Assembly (NCBI RefSeq): GCF_008831285.2
Contig: NC_045149.1
Coordinates: forward strand, 7,714,417 to 7,778,416
Length of the DNA stretch: 64,000 nucleotides
Reading direction: 5' to 3'
DNA from: Nymphaea colorata
Lineage: Eukaryota > Streptophyta > Magnoliopsida > Nymphaeales > Nymphaeaceae
This document shows positions 11,488-21,581 of this stretch, one piece after another. The notes under the pieces are model-generated. The model saw only the letters and a list, made by a program, of their open reading frames with translations. It did not search any database and was not told the origin of the DNA. The stretch's first letter is position 1, and each line of letters opens with the position of its first letter. The position numbers were made by a program, and so were the translations under genes.

Positions 11488-11862
11488 AATAAGAGGGGCG
11501 GAGTCAGAAATTTTAGGCCAAGGGGCCCTCATTCAAAAAATCTGTGACACAATAAAATGATTAAGGGGCACTAGGCAAATAACTAAGGGGTAAATAGTGT
11601 ATGTGAATAAACAAATTGTTGGAGAATACGTAGTAAAAATACTATAAAAATTGCCATGTACGCACGCATGTACAAGTAACAAATAGCGCGCTGAATAAGT
11701 AATATAGATATTGTCCACAACAACCATTGCCGCAAACATCATCCGTAGCAAATAAACTCAATTGTTGTAGTGTACTAATGTGAAAGTAAATAAAAATTTA
11801 CGAGGATGTGTAGGCAACTGCCCACACATGCCCACATGTAGCTCTACCCTGCCCAGTACCTA
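11488..11862. mobile_element. GGCGGAGCCAGAAATTTT-family element (copy 1)
   Basis: Left end GAGGGGCGGAGTCAGAAATT, then GGGGCCCTC, an AT-rich core, and the right part AGGCAACTGCCCACACATGC followed by CATGTAGCTCTACCC. The left and right ends are imperfect inverted repeats (GGCGGAGCTAC-like). Related copies are at 11975, 13898, 14300, 15360, 15895, 18412, 40632 and 59655. Confidence 0.6.
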
Positions 11863-11974
11863 AGATGTATGTTCATAAGAATAACGAAACTCAAAAGAAT
11901 TGATGGAACCCCACATGAGGAGTGGAATGAGACCTCTTTGTGAAGCCAGTGGAGAGCTAGAGAGTCCCATAAGG

Positions 11975-12100
11975 ACAATGGCGGAGCTAGAAAAAATTTC
12001 ATTCCAGACACTCATATATATAAGAAAGCAAATATTTAATATGAAAATAAAGAAACATTAAAGGGCCGGATATGTAGCTCCTCTACTGGCTGTGGGAGCT
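11975..12100. mobile_element. GGCGGAGCCAGAAATTTT-family element (copy 2, short)
   Basis: Begins AATGGCGGAGCTAGAAAAAA and ends TATGTAGCTCCTCTACTGG, giving inverted GGCGGAGCTA/TAGCTCC ends around an AT-rich core of about 90 bases. Confidence 0.62.
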
Positions 12101-12559
12101 ATAGCACCTGACCATGTCGGCCATGAAAGCAGGATAATTTCACAGCTGAACTGCTTTTGCTTTTTCTTTAAATATAAGTAGAAGTAATTCGATTTTTTTC
12201 TTTAATTAAAAAATGAATAAAAATTAATTGGTCGTTCTAGTTTTGGATATGAGGATTAGTTGCCTTTTACTTGATACAGAAAGCGAATCACTTATGAGTT
12301 TTACAAAAGGCAGCTTGAAAGAATTTACAAAAGCAAGGGAATACAAGACCAACTTTTGAATTTCTTTAGATTATCTGACTTTCTCTTTACAAATTTTGAA
12401 ATGTCACGACAAATTTGTTTGGACAAGCCAGTGCTAGCTAATAGAATTGGCTTGAATAAGTTCATAATTGTTTCAAATTGGTGACAAAAATGATTCCATT
12501 GATGGCCAATTCCAGAGAGCATATGTCAATTTTTCAATATAACAATTTACTTATTTCAA

Positions 12560-12660
12560 ATTAAATTTTCGTAATTTTGGTTTTTTTAAATAATTTTTAA
12601 ATATTAATTGGTGATCAATTGGCTGATTCGCCAAATTGACTGGCAGCTTCATCGATTCTA
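12560..12660. repeat. GATTCGCCAAATTG-type repeat fragment (copy 1)
   Basis: The passage TTGGCTGATTCGCCAAATTG beside AT-rich sequence recurs in variant form at about 32020-32190 and 61930-62200. It looks like a degraded dispersed repeat; its class is not clear. Confidence 0.4.
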
Positions 12661-12784
12661 TTCATAATGCACGACATTGAGACCAACATTTTCTTCTTAA
12701 GTTTGCAAATTAAAGATAGACCGGTTTCACATGGAAATTTTGTCATAATTCAAGTTTCAATATATTCATGTGCTAGCCTTTTAA

Positions 12785-12829
12785 AATTTACAAGTCTTTT
12801 CCATAATTTTACAAGTCTTTTCCATAATA
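12785..12829. repeat. 22-bp tandem duplication (two copies)
   Basis: TTTACAAGTCTTTTCCATAA occurs twice with a spacing of 22 bases. Confidence 0.9.
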
Positions 12830-12888
12830 GTCTCTCATTCTATATGTTTTCAATATTATCCTTTATATTTTCCAGGTTGATATAAATC

Positions 12889-12889
<1 letters not shown>

Positions 12890-12929
<40 letters not shown>

Positions 12930-12949
12930 AGAGAGAGAGAGAGAGAGAG
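12890..12949. repeat. Compound microsatellite (AT)n(AG)n
   Basis: About 18 AT units run directly into about 10 GA units. The same AT-to-AG arrangement occurs at 33850 and, on the other strand, at 52626. Confidence 0.95.
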
Positions 12950-13895
12950 CAATTTAATCTCCTACCACACATTTGAAAACTGAAGCCTGCACCCTTCCCC
13001 CATCTCCTTAGGAAAGGGAGCAACTTAATTTGTCACTGAAAGTCAGAGCCTGGGCTAATCAGTCAATCCACACATAAAATGAAATATGTGAATTAAGTAA
13101 CATAAGAACTTCGTAAATGGATTATCAACCATTTGATCAACGAAATTAATTGAAGGTTCATAATGTGTCATATGTAAAAATATTACCTTCAAAAAATCAA
13201 ATCGTAGTGATTAACTACCGTAAAGTAACATTTTACATGGTCATCAACTATCAGTTCACCATCAACCAACATAGTCCTTAAATTAACTACTTCTAGTCAT
13301 CCTCGATTTTAGACGCTAACACACACTTACATATTAGACTCTCTTATACATATAAACGCACACTATGCACTCATATGGCGTGCATAAATGTCGTGCATTA
13401 ATTTCCTCTAAACAACGAGTGGGTTCGAAGGACGAAGCATAGCTGGTTACACCGGCAAGTCGTTGAAAGTTCAGTCATCAATTCAATTTCCGTGGGAGCT
13501 ACTTCTTTGTACTGCAATAGTAGATGCACGACATTCTAGTTTATGGGTGTCCCGCTCCCCACCAATGTTCCAATAAACCTGAACCTTGAGAAAATGGGAA
13601 AAAGGAAGGGGCTTCGTCAGAGTATCTCTCATTCTAAACGACAAACATCTAAGGGACTTCTTAGTTCATTGAAGGTTATATTAGCCACCCATTGCAAAAA
13701 GTTCCTTAATTTTACCTGCCATTGGGTGCCGTTATGATCATGTTAGGACCAACCTTACCCATTAAACAAGGAATGAAACCCCATACACCCCAGCTTTACA
13801 TATAGATTCTCTTCAACCACTTTGTTGGTAGGATACACAAATAATATTTGTGGGCTCACAAGCATGCACAGCTCAATATTGTTTATGGTGTGTGT
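12950..13895. other. Intergenic DNA, no gene recognised
   Basis: No frame longer than about 95 codons, none resembling a known protein, and no clear terminal repeats. Confidence 0.55.
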
Positions 13896-13897
13896 GA

Positions 13898-14070
13898 GCC
13901 CTGGGAGTGCCAGAAAATTTTTTTGGATGGGCACAATTTCACATAGTTTTATACTTGAAGGGGCACTTACATATATAACAAAGTAAATATTAGAAGACCT
14001 TAACATAAAAATGAAGGAAAATTGAGGGGCTGGTGTGGGCAACTGTCCACACCAGTCTATATCTATATGT
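13898..14070. mobile_element. GGCGGAGCCAGAAATTTT-family element (copy 3)
   Basis: GGGAGTGCCAGAAAATTTTT at the left and GGGGCTGGTGTGGGCAACTG followed by TCCACACCAG at the right match the family. The right part forms a perfect-looking short hairpin (CTGGTGTGG / CCACACCAG). Confidence 0.6.
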
Positions 14071-14149
14071 GGTTTTCCACTGAACCAAAGTGATCCATCA
14101 ACTATTAATGATTTGCTGCAGGTTTAGTCTTCAACCTTAAGAGGCTGCA

Positions 14150-14290
14150 ACAACCACATTATGTTACTGTCGAACCTGCCCAAAAAGCGGCGCAGATTTA
14201 CATAACACTGTTACAAGTGTTATATGAATCTGCTATATTTTTTTGAGGCAGATTTTTAGGACAGTAACAATGTGTTACTGTTACTAGTAG
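14150..14290. mobile_element. Palindromic MITE-like segment (GTTACTGT ends)
   Basis: TTATGTTACTGTC near the left and GACAGTAACAATGTGTTACTG at the right are inverted. The centre holds CAGATTTACATAACACTGTT facing AGTGTTATATGAATCTG. About 140 bases, foldable into one long hairpin, no coding capacity. Confidence 0.6.
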
Positions 14291-14299
14291 CGGTGCCAA

Positions 14300-14418
14300 C
14301 TTGGAGGGGCGCCCTTCACATGTTTTCGTATATGAAAGGGCATGGTATACAAAACCGACCAAATATTTAAAAATAGTAACTAAAAATAAAGAAAACTCCA
14401 TTTGTAGCTCCACCTCTG
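14300..14418. mobile_element. GGCGGAGCCAGAAATTTT-family fragment (copy 4)
   Basis: Contains the AT-rich core word AAATAAAGAAAA and the right end TTTGTAGCTCCACCTCTG. The left end is degraded. Confidence 0.45.
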
Positions 14419-14428
14419 ATTGTTACCA

Positions 14429-14594
14429 GGTTGTTGTTTGGCAGCAAGGACGCTCAGTGAGTGTCCAACAAATATGTTTCAAATATTAGAGCAAATTCAT
14501 GATACTAGAACTAGTGTTTCATAAATCTGTTCCAATATTGGGGTCAGATTCACATAACACTGCTTGGGTGTTCTTGCTACCAAATGACCCCTCA
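14429..14594. mobile_element. Palindromic MITE, GGGGTTGTTTGG-type family (copy 3)
   Basis: The left end GGTTGTTGTTTGGCAGCAAG and right end TTGCTACCAAATGACCCCTC are inverted termini. The centre pairs GTGTTTCATAAATCTGTTCC with the GAGCAAATTCATGATACTAG side. It abuts two further MITE fragments (14590-14845), so several insertions lie side by side. Confidence 0.75.
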
Positions 14595-14845
14595 AGGGCA
14601 TTCGGTAATAAGAACATTGTGTTCTTTGGAATGCAATGGTCCATAAATACATGACCAAAAATCGGAAACCGTGTTTTTATTACCAAATGCCAACTTAAAC
14701 AGTGTTCAGTAACAGCTAGGAATACTATATTCTTTGGAATGCAGTGCTTCAAATGTGTCTCAAAGATTGGGATACACTCATAGAAACATTTTGCACCAAA
14801 AAAATCAGTGTTCTTCTTACCGAATGCCCTCTTAAAGCATGCTTA
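14590..14845. mobile_element. Two adjacent MITE fragments with GGGCATTCGGTAA termini
   Basis: AGGGCATTCGGTAATAAGAA (about 14594) and TTCTTACCGAATGCCCTCTT (about 14815-14835) are inverted ends. In between, TTCTTTGGAATGCAATGG and TTCTTTGGAATGCAGTGC are a direct internal repeat. This suggests one composite element or two copies joined. The open frames here are incidental. Confidence 0.55.
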
Positions 14846-15354
14846 CCGCAAATTACCAAACAGTTGGTGTCTTCTTGCAGCGTTTCTAAAGTTAGTGAAG
14901 GAGAGATCTCACTTTCTTTACTTTAGTTTCAGGATGCCTAGAGAGCACAATCAATTAGGCAATCAAAGCGGCCATGGGGTGTGTTTTGATAGCTAAGGAT
15001 CTTCAAAACCATGAACCTGATGGCAACGCGGCATTGCTCTGCACATTTTGCAAGAGATGTATGCACATTAAAATTATATGGCTTATCAAACAAAAGAATA
15101 TCCCATGAGAGATCAAAGGCTTACACTTTACACTGAGCACCAAAAGGTTTGATCTAAGATCAGAAGGTGGAGAGGCTCTGGTCCTGAATTCAATGATGTC
15201 AAGAGCATATTCTGTCAGGAATTGGCATAGATATGCCAGTTTCAGGTCACATTTGAGCAAATGTGATATATTTGACATTAGGACAGAGACTAATTAGATA
15301 AAAACTAAATCAGGACGATAATATATAGAGTTTGAGATCACTTGAAACCACGGT

Positions 15355-15522
15355 TGGAGGCAGGTGTGCTCAATGTGTAGGCAAATACATACCCACACGG
15401 ACCCATCAAAAAATAATTATTTTTTTATTGTCACTTCATAACAAGTTTCTTCATTCGCATGTTTATGCCTCTTAAATTATTACTAGTGCCCTTTAGTCAG
15501 AAATTTCTGGCTTTGCCCCTAC
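15355..15522. mobile_element. GGCGGAGCCAGAAATTTT-family element in reverse orientation (copy 5)
   Basis: The reverse complement of the family pattern. It has TGTGTAGGCAAATACATACC and CCCACAC at the left. At the right is TTAGTCAGAAATTTCTGGCT followed by TTGCCCC, where TCAGAAATTTCTGG is itself palindromic. Confidence 0.55.
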
Positions 15523-15894
15523 GTGAAACTGTGTTCAGGATGGACGTTTGGATCAGTTTTAGAAGGTTTGGACCGACTTCAGAGTGCAAAATTAGAACAA
15601 ATTGGTGTATCGGACATTTTTTACATGAAATAAAAGTCCCAGGCATGAAATATAGAGCACGATTAAATTTCAAATTGAAAATGGAAAGAGAGAAAGGAAA
15701 TAGTTTGCATGCATGGATGCTCCAGCCACTTTGTGAAAGGTAGAGTTGCCTTAAGGGAAAGAAGTACCAACTTGTCAACAAGAAGATCGAAGGTTCAGCC
15801 ACAAGAGACACGTGAATGTTCGGAAGGAACAATGGCAGCGAGTCTTTCCCACTCGATCCATACACGCTTGTTTCTGTAAGAACTCCACTTGATG

Positions 15895-15965
15895 CATGGC
15901 AGAGTCAGAATTTTCTTTTTTCATGGGCCACTAAACATATAGTTAACAAATTTTCAATTAGCCAT
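15895..15965. mobile_element. GGCGGAGCCAGAAATTTT-family 5' fragment (copy 6)
   Basis: GGCAGAGTCAGAATTTTC followed by GGGCCACTAAACATATAG matches the left portion of the family. The rest is missing. Confidence 0.45.
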
Positions 15966-16880
15966 GAAGCAGTAACCCAGGTCTCGTGAGATAATCCTGG
16001 ACCAAATCTACCCAAGTTCAACCACTAACTTGAGCTTTCAAAGAATGGGCTCTAGATCCACACATCATATGCAAATTTGAATACCATTTCTCCATTTGTG
16101 CATGTCATTCTTGTGTATGGACCATGCTAATTAATCTTTTCTGCATCGTTCCAATTTTAACCGATATTTTCGAAGAGGCCGCGAATTTGAATGTGAGTCC
16201 TGTATCTGACTGCACTTCATTAAACATCTGACTCAAATTCGATCTGCATAATTGCCGGAGCTACATAATTTACAAGAAAAGGTCTGGATCCAAGTCCAAA
16301 TTTGAATAAGATTACACCACACCCAACTAAAATCGAATCCATTAAAGGTTGAATCCTACTCAAACCTGAACCTTTTGCTGTGAAGGATTCCCAGTGCCCG
16401 AATCCAAACAAGAAATCTCCGTACACGAGACAAAGAAAGAAGTGAGGACAGAATAAAGAGGAAATGAAGGTGAGAATCCCATCCTCCATGCTGCTCTCTT
16501 TAGTTATTTTGCAGAACGAGGATTATATAGAAAGGAATTATTCTTGGCATGCCCAATTCTTGTAAACTGTTCATGTTCGCTGCTGTTGTGATGCCAAGAG
16601 AATTATAATAAGGAATTTCGTGTCATCTTCTGATGAAATCTCTGTCACCCCCTGACCCCTCCAATTAATGGCGGTGCTTGAAATGGAAAACCTGAACTCC
16701 TGGGTCCCTTCTCACCCCAAAAAAGGCTGAGCTTTTGCTACTTCAGTCCTGATAGTGGCTGGTGGAAGATGTTCTCTTTCAGGTGATCCCCCAATCTTCT
16801 CCTTTTATTAAATGTGAAAAATGTTCTAAATGTCTCCTACTTTGTCCAATATGGCAGCCTGGAGTTTCTTGTAGCAGCTA

Positions 16881-17130
16881 AGAGGTGTTTGATTGCCTTG
16901 GATTTGATATCCTAAGGATTTAAGAACAATGGATTTAAGATCAGAATTTACAGTCTTCGATCTTAAATCCGACCTATGAATCTTAAGTGTGGATATTAGG
17001 TTTGATTTAACATCCTTTGTTTGATGAACCGGAATTTTACCATGGAGCATTTGCCACATCAACAGAAGTATGTCACATCAGACCCATATTATATTCATGG
17101 ATTTAAGATATGGAGTAACCAAACATCCCT
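16881..17130. mobile_element. MITE with AGGTGTTTGATT termini and GGATTTAAGATC hairpin
   Basis: Left AGGTGTTTGATTGCC and right GGAGTAACCAAACATCCCT are imperfect inverted ends about 250 bases apart. Inside, GGATTTAAGATC and GATCTTAAATCC are exact inverse words 16 bases apart. The form fits a Tourist/Stowaway-like MITE. I could not fix a target duplication. Confidence 0.6.
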
Positions 17131-17140
17131 TTAGGGTTTA

Positions 17141-17280
17141 GGGGTTGTTTCGCAGATGGAACATGCCGGTGGATGTTCTATAAATATACCCCAAAATTTA
17201 GGACAGATGCCTATGAATCTACCTTAATCTTTGGGGCAATTCAAACACTATGAATTGTTTCATTTGTTAAACAAGCCCTT
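17141..17280. mobile_element. Palindromic MITE, GGGGTTGTTTGG-type family (copy 4)
   Basis: The ends GGGGTTGTTTCGCAGATGG and CATTTGTTAAACAAGCCCTT are imperfect inverse. ACCCCAAAATTTAGGACAGA faces AATCTTTGGGGCAATTC. It lies immediately beyond the preceding MITE. Confidence 0.7.
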
Positions 17281-17650
17281 AGTGTCATGGTATGGCATTA
17301 CCGAACCATTCAACTTTGGAATTCCTGGTCTTCAGGTTCTTTTCTTTCCCTAATAACTTCAAAGCAATTCCATTTGGGGGTTAACCCATTTAATAAGGAA
17401 AAAGTTTAAAAGGTTGCTTGCACTTCTTAAGAAAAGAAAAGAAAAGAATGTTTGTTTCCCACCTGAGGGAATAAGCATCATGTGGATAACAAAGTAGTTT
17501 CCCTATGTATATAAGATTCATAGAATATATGGACTGATTAGAAAATATATATGTGGACCATTGTCTATCACCCCATCGCCTGAAATCCGATGCGATGTGA
17601 TTGGGAAAGATGAAAAGAAAAATGTACGAGAAGTTTGGTACAAGTCTGAA

Positions 17651-17940
17651 TCAAGATTGGGCAATGGGCCGGCCCGGCCAGGTCGGAAACCCAGGCTCGG
17701 GCCCAGTTCCATCATTAAAACCTGAGCCTGAGCCCAGCTCAATTAAATAAAATATATATTTTGTTTAATATAAAATAATATACATATACAATTAATCGTA
17801 ATAAAATATTATATATATATATATATTAATAAATAAATGTTTAAAAAGTTATTGGGCCACGGGTGCCCTTTTTTTTCGGGCCCAGGCCCAAGTCCAGCCA
17901 GGTACCTGATACCCAACGGCGTGCCGGCTCGATGTTAGTC
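17651..17940. mobile_element. GC-armed, AT-cored element (TGGGCAtcggGCC family, copy 1)
   Basis: GC-rich arms full of GGGCC/CCCGG/GAGCC words (left ATTGGGCAATGGGCCGGCCC; right CGGGCCCAGGCCCAAGTC) flank a very AT-rich core. The two arms are inverted relative to each other. Copies at 28341, 33915, 39556 and 40880 share the pattern. The termini (YAAGxxTGGGCA) suggest a hAT-like non-autonomous family. Confidence 0.65.
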
Positions 17941-18049
17941 TAGTCTGAATGTTGGCACCTTTCATCTCCTACACTAGATATAAAAGAGAGTTTGATTATG
18001 CTACAAATTTTGAATCTCTACACCCTTTTTTATATTTTCACTCCTTAGG

Positions 18050-18302
18050 TATCAGCTATTAACCCTGAGTGGCATGCACCGGGCATTCTTGGGTTCATTG
18101 AAGGTGCATCTCTAGTTCAAACCCGCAAGGGTTGTAAAGAGGGTGGGTCCTGCATTCAAGTTGAAACATGCAAAAGATCTTGTTACTTGGTACCAATGCA
18201 GCCCTATACCCTAAGAGTAAGCTGGTAAGAGAATGAGGAGCTTTCAGCTGTAGTCCGAGTCCGAGTGGTGTCCCTAAGCCTCTCGCTCACCCAAAGATTG
18301 AT
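18050..18302 (+). repeat. Possible tRNA-SINE-like fragment and dispersed repeat
   Basis: CTAGTTCAAACCC near 18115 resembles a pol III B box downstream of a loosely A-box-like stretch. The passage ending CTCGCTCACCCAAAG near 18298 recurs in variant form at 28735 and 32690. Classification is tentative. Confidence 0.3.
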
Positions 18303-18411
18303 CTCAGCTACTAGATCTCACACAATGGATGATGTATAGAGTACGTAGGAGACAAGTCTCACCTGTTGCTTCTCATTCCATCCTCTAAAGACATTTATCG
18401 GTGTGTGTAGT

Positions 18412-18590
18412 GGCGGAGCCAGGGTCTTTTGGCTTACAGGCAGACAAGTCACCCACCGGGTCTAGTGTGGGGCATTTCATGTGGCCGGGCCCTGGGCCCA
18501 GCTTCGATTACAATGTAATTTTTGAGATGCTAGTATGAGTAGCGGCCTACACCAGCCCACAAGTATCTCCACTACCCCTGAATAATTTTA
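18412..18590. mobile_element. GGCGGAGCCAG-family element (copy 7)
   Basis: Starts GTAGTGGCGGAGCCAGGGTC and ends GCGGCCTACACCAGCCCAC followed by CACTACCCCTG. These inverted GTGGCGGAGCC/CTACCCCTG-type ends enclose about 150 bases. Confidence 0.55.
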
Positions 18591-18799
18591 CTAAGAAACA
18601 CAATCAAGCACTTTAAATCATTCTTGCTGAAGGATAGGCTTCCTGCCTTATTACTAAGATCAAAGATATTTACAAGCATTCCGAAAAACGTAGCAAAATT
18701 GCCCAAAGAATAGTCTTCTACTCCTATCATATGGAGAGCAAGGCAGAAACTACATAAAATGAAAGCTCTCAGTTTGTTGTAGGCAGTAATTAGCTGTGT

Positions 18800-18987
18800 C
18801 ACACGGACTCCTTAAAAAGGGCGCAGCGGCCGCATCGTGTAGGGTGAAGATGCGGCTCCAACTCGCACCCCAACCACAACCTATGTCTTTTCCTTTTTAA
18901 AAAATTTCTTTCTTTTTTTTCTCATTCTCCCTCTCTTTCTTTATCTATAGTAATAAAAATAAAAAAAAATGATAAATTAAGCTAAGA

Positions 18988-19035
<48 letters not shown>

Positions 19036-19115
19036 TTTGTCGCACACTTGCATCTAATTTTTTTTGAGATGTGCCGCACCGGCACCCGCACTCCACATCT
19101 ATGTGACATAGGTAA
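18800..19115. mobile_element. GCACCCGCAC-family element with internal microsatellite (copy 1)
   Basis: GC-rich left part (GAAGATGCGGCTCCAACTCG) and right part (GTGCCGCACCGGCACCCGCA, then TATGTGACATAGGTAA) surround an AT-rich core containing (TA)n(CA)n. The right half, with a run of T before GAGATGTGCCGCA, matches the element at 31480-31915. Confidence 0.5.
18994..19036. repeat. Compound microsatellite (TA)n(CA)n
   Basis: About 14 TA units followed by about 7 CA units, inside the preceding repeat. Confidence 0.93.
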
Positions 19116-19169
19116 TTAGCATATTTACAAATCCACTCGAGCTTTGCTCCTGAATGCAGGCCTTCCACG

Positions 19170-21500
19170 AATTCTATCTAGCAACCCTCTGACATATATG
19201 TAGTTTTATTTGATACGACTTTAATGCATCTCACAGGTCGATCTTCTTCATTAAAATTTCTGCTCAGTTGCTTAAGAATTATCATTCAGCAACAAGCGTT
19301 TGACAGGATGAATCAGTAACAAGCACCTCCGACGCCATTCGCCATCCACGAACAAGCATCAGATATTCTGTTTCTTCTTTTGATTGTCATGATCTGAATA
19401 CACATGTTAGTCTGTCTCTAGGAAGGTCTTTCACTCACTAAGATGCCTAACTCGAGCCAAATCGTAAATTATAATTCCTGCGTATCATCATGTACCGTAA
19501 AATGTTTTAACTCTAAACGTCCAATATGTTTGATTTAACGCACAAGTCTCCTTCTAAATCAGTGGGAAAATCAAGTATGAACTGTTGCATGAATCAAGCA
19601 GCCTTTTAAATGATTGGCGCCATTAGTTTTGATGAGCTATTAATGGCATTACAAGCTCGCAAGCTGAACCACAAGCTGCGGATTTTTCTTCTCCTTTTTT
19701 CTGTACTTTCTTTGAAATGTACAAGATGGGTTATCATGATGATCCTGTAAGTTTTTGTCAAGATATTATTCGAGTATTCAATTTCAAACTTCCTTCACTT
19801 GGAGTTCTTCGGTCCAAACCACTAGCCAGGTAGTAAAAGAAAGCACTTGCAGGCAGCTGGGGCTCCTTTCCTTTGCGGCCCTAAACAAGGCATCGGTCTC
19901 CAAAGAAGAAGACATGAATCAATTGCACCATTTGAAAGCTCCATAAAATTGTACAAATAAATGCTCAACTATAAAGACTACCTTACCGAAAATAGTTTTT
20001 CAACAAGGTAAATTTCATAAATCACATTTTTCAAGTTGATTACTTGACCATTTCACGTCTCTCAAACTATCTTTTGTCTTTGCAATCACACTTAAAAAAG
20101 AACGACGACATCATGAAGAGACCAACCAAAAAATGTGGATTATGAAAGGGTCTCCATTTAAATGGTATTTTGAAATAGGTTTTACTAATTCAAGAGAAGT
20201 TTATAGATTATTTTATAAACTTATGCAGTTATTTGGAATCTTTTGAACAATTTTAGTTTTCAAAGTCGTTTACATACCCAAAGCATCATTTCACTTTTGA
20301 TGTCTTTCTAGCAGTCTAAACCTGAACTGATGGTTTTATCCATCAGAGCACAATCAAATACACCCAGGCGTATATGACGACCTGCTGTAGCTTGTCAATT
20401 TCCCTTTCTAAGACTTCATTCACTAATATACGTTCATAATTCCTATGGGGTTTTGTGCACCCGGCTTGGACCAGTGGCTGGTAGGCAGCCAACCACTGGT
20501 TCGAGTGGCATGGGCATCAACCTTGGAATACTAGTTGATGTGCATTAAGGAAACCACACTCAGGCACCAATACAAGAATCTAGGTGGTGGGATTCTCCTC
20601 CAATGACCTGAATGGTAAATTCATGGCCAATCACAAACTTCTGCCACTTCCAGTTTGAGTATTTATTCTAGTACATAGTTTTTAAGTAATGCTCACCTCA
20701 AAAGCTCTTGGTTTGTCACTGATTAAATTTGCTTGAAAATATGAAAAGATCATATGCGCTTTTTCAATTTGCTTACCAGAGTCATGTTTTGGTTGAACCG
20801 ATTTTATGAAAAATGTCCTAGAGAAAGAGATTTCATATGATCAATTCCTTACTGCCACCAATTAAGAAAACATGTTCAAACATGAAAATACCAAAATGTA
20901 ATGGCCTACTAAATTGAGGTATGGCGCAAGGATTTACAGTTTAGACTCAGACTTGAGAAAATTGGTGTATGTGATGTGAATCAGGTAATTCAGATGAATG
21001 GCAAATCGAATCAAAGCCACACGTCATCCACTGTTCATTCTTTTTAATTTTTTTAATTTAAAATTTTTTTACTCCGGTCCCCAAGGAGGTTGGCATAACG
21101 CATGGGGAGGAGGCTGATATATGGCCCATCTCCATTTCAAGTGTTAGAGGTGTCAGGCTCTCATGCTATAAAATGGACGTGAAAGATGCACAAGTTGAAG
21201 CAGAGTGGGGGCGGGGGGACACTTTGAAGCACCGAAAGCAGACTTATACCCTAGAGGGACTAGTGGTTGGGTGAAAACTTGAGCTCTTTGTCGAACAGTG
21301 AGTCCCCCCCTCCTCCCCGACTCCAAAGTTTGAGAAACTCCAACTGCCGGACAACAAGCGTCATTTCTTTCTTTGCTACATGACACTGTTACAAATTGTA
21401 TATTCAACATCCTGCCTTGCCTGCATTAAACTGCCCTACATGTTGAACAACACGATGCAATACTATATACAAAAGCTTACATGCAGGACTAAGGCAGATA
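19170..21500. other. Intergenic DNA downstream of the UPF0114 gene, no gene recognised
   Basis: No protein-like frame. A G-rich run (GGGGGCGGGGGGAC, 21208-21221) and a C-rich run lie about 85 bases apart near 21208-21318. Otherwise unremarkable AT-rich spacer. The last part probably contains the 3' UTR of the minus-strand gene. Confidence 0.5.
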
Positions 21501-21581
21501 GAGCTTTCATGGAGAATCAACAGAAGACTAAACTGTAGCTATACATTCCTAATGAACGCAGTAGTAAAATTTGCAGTCTCT

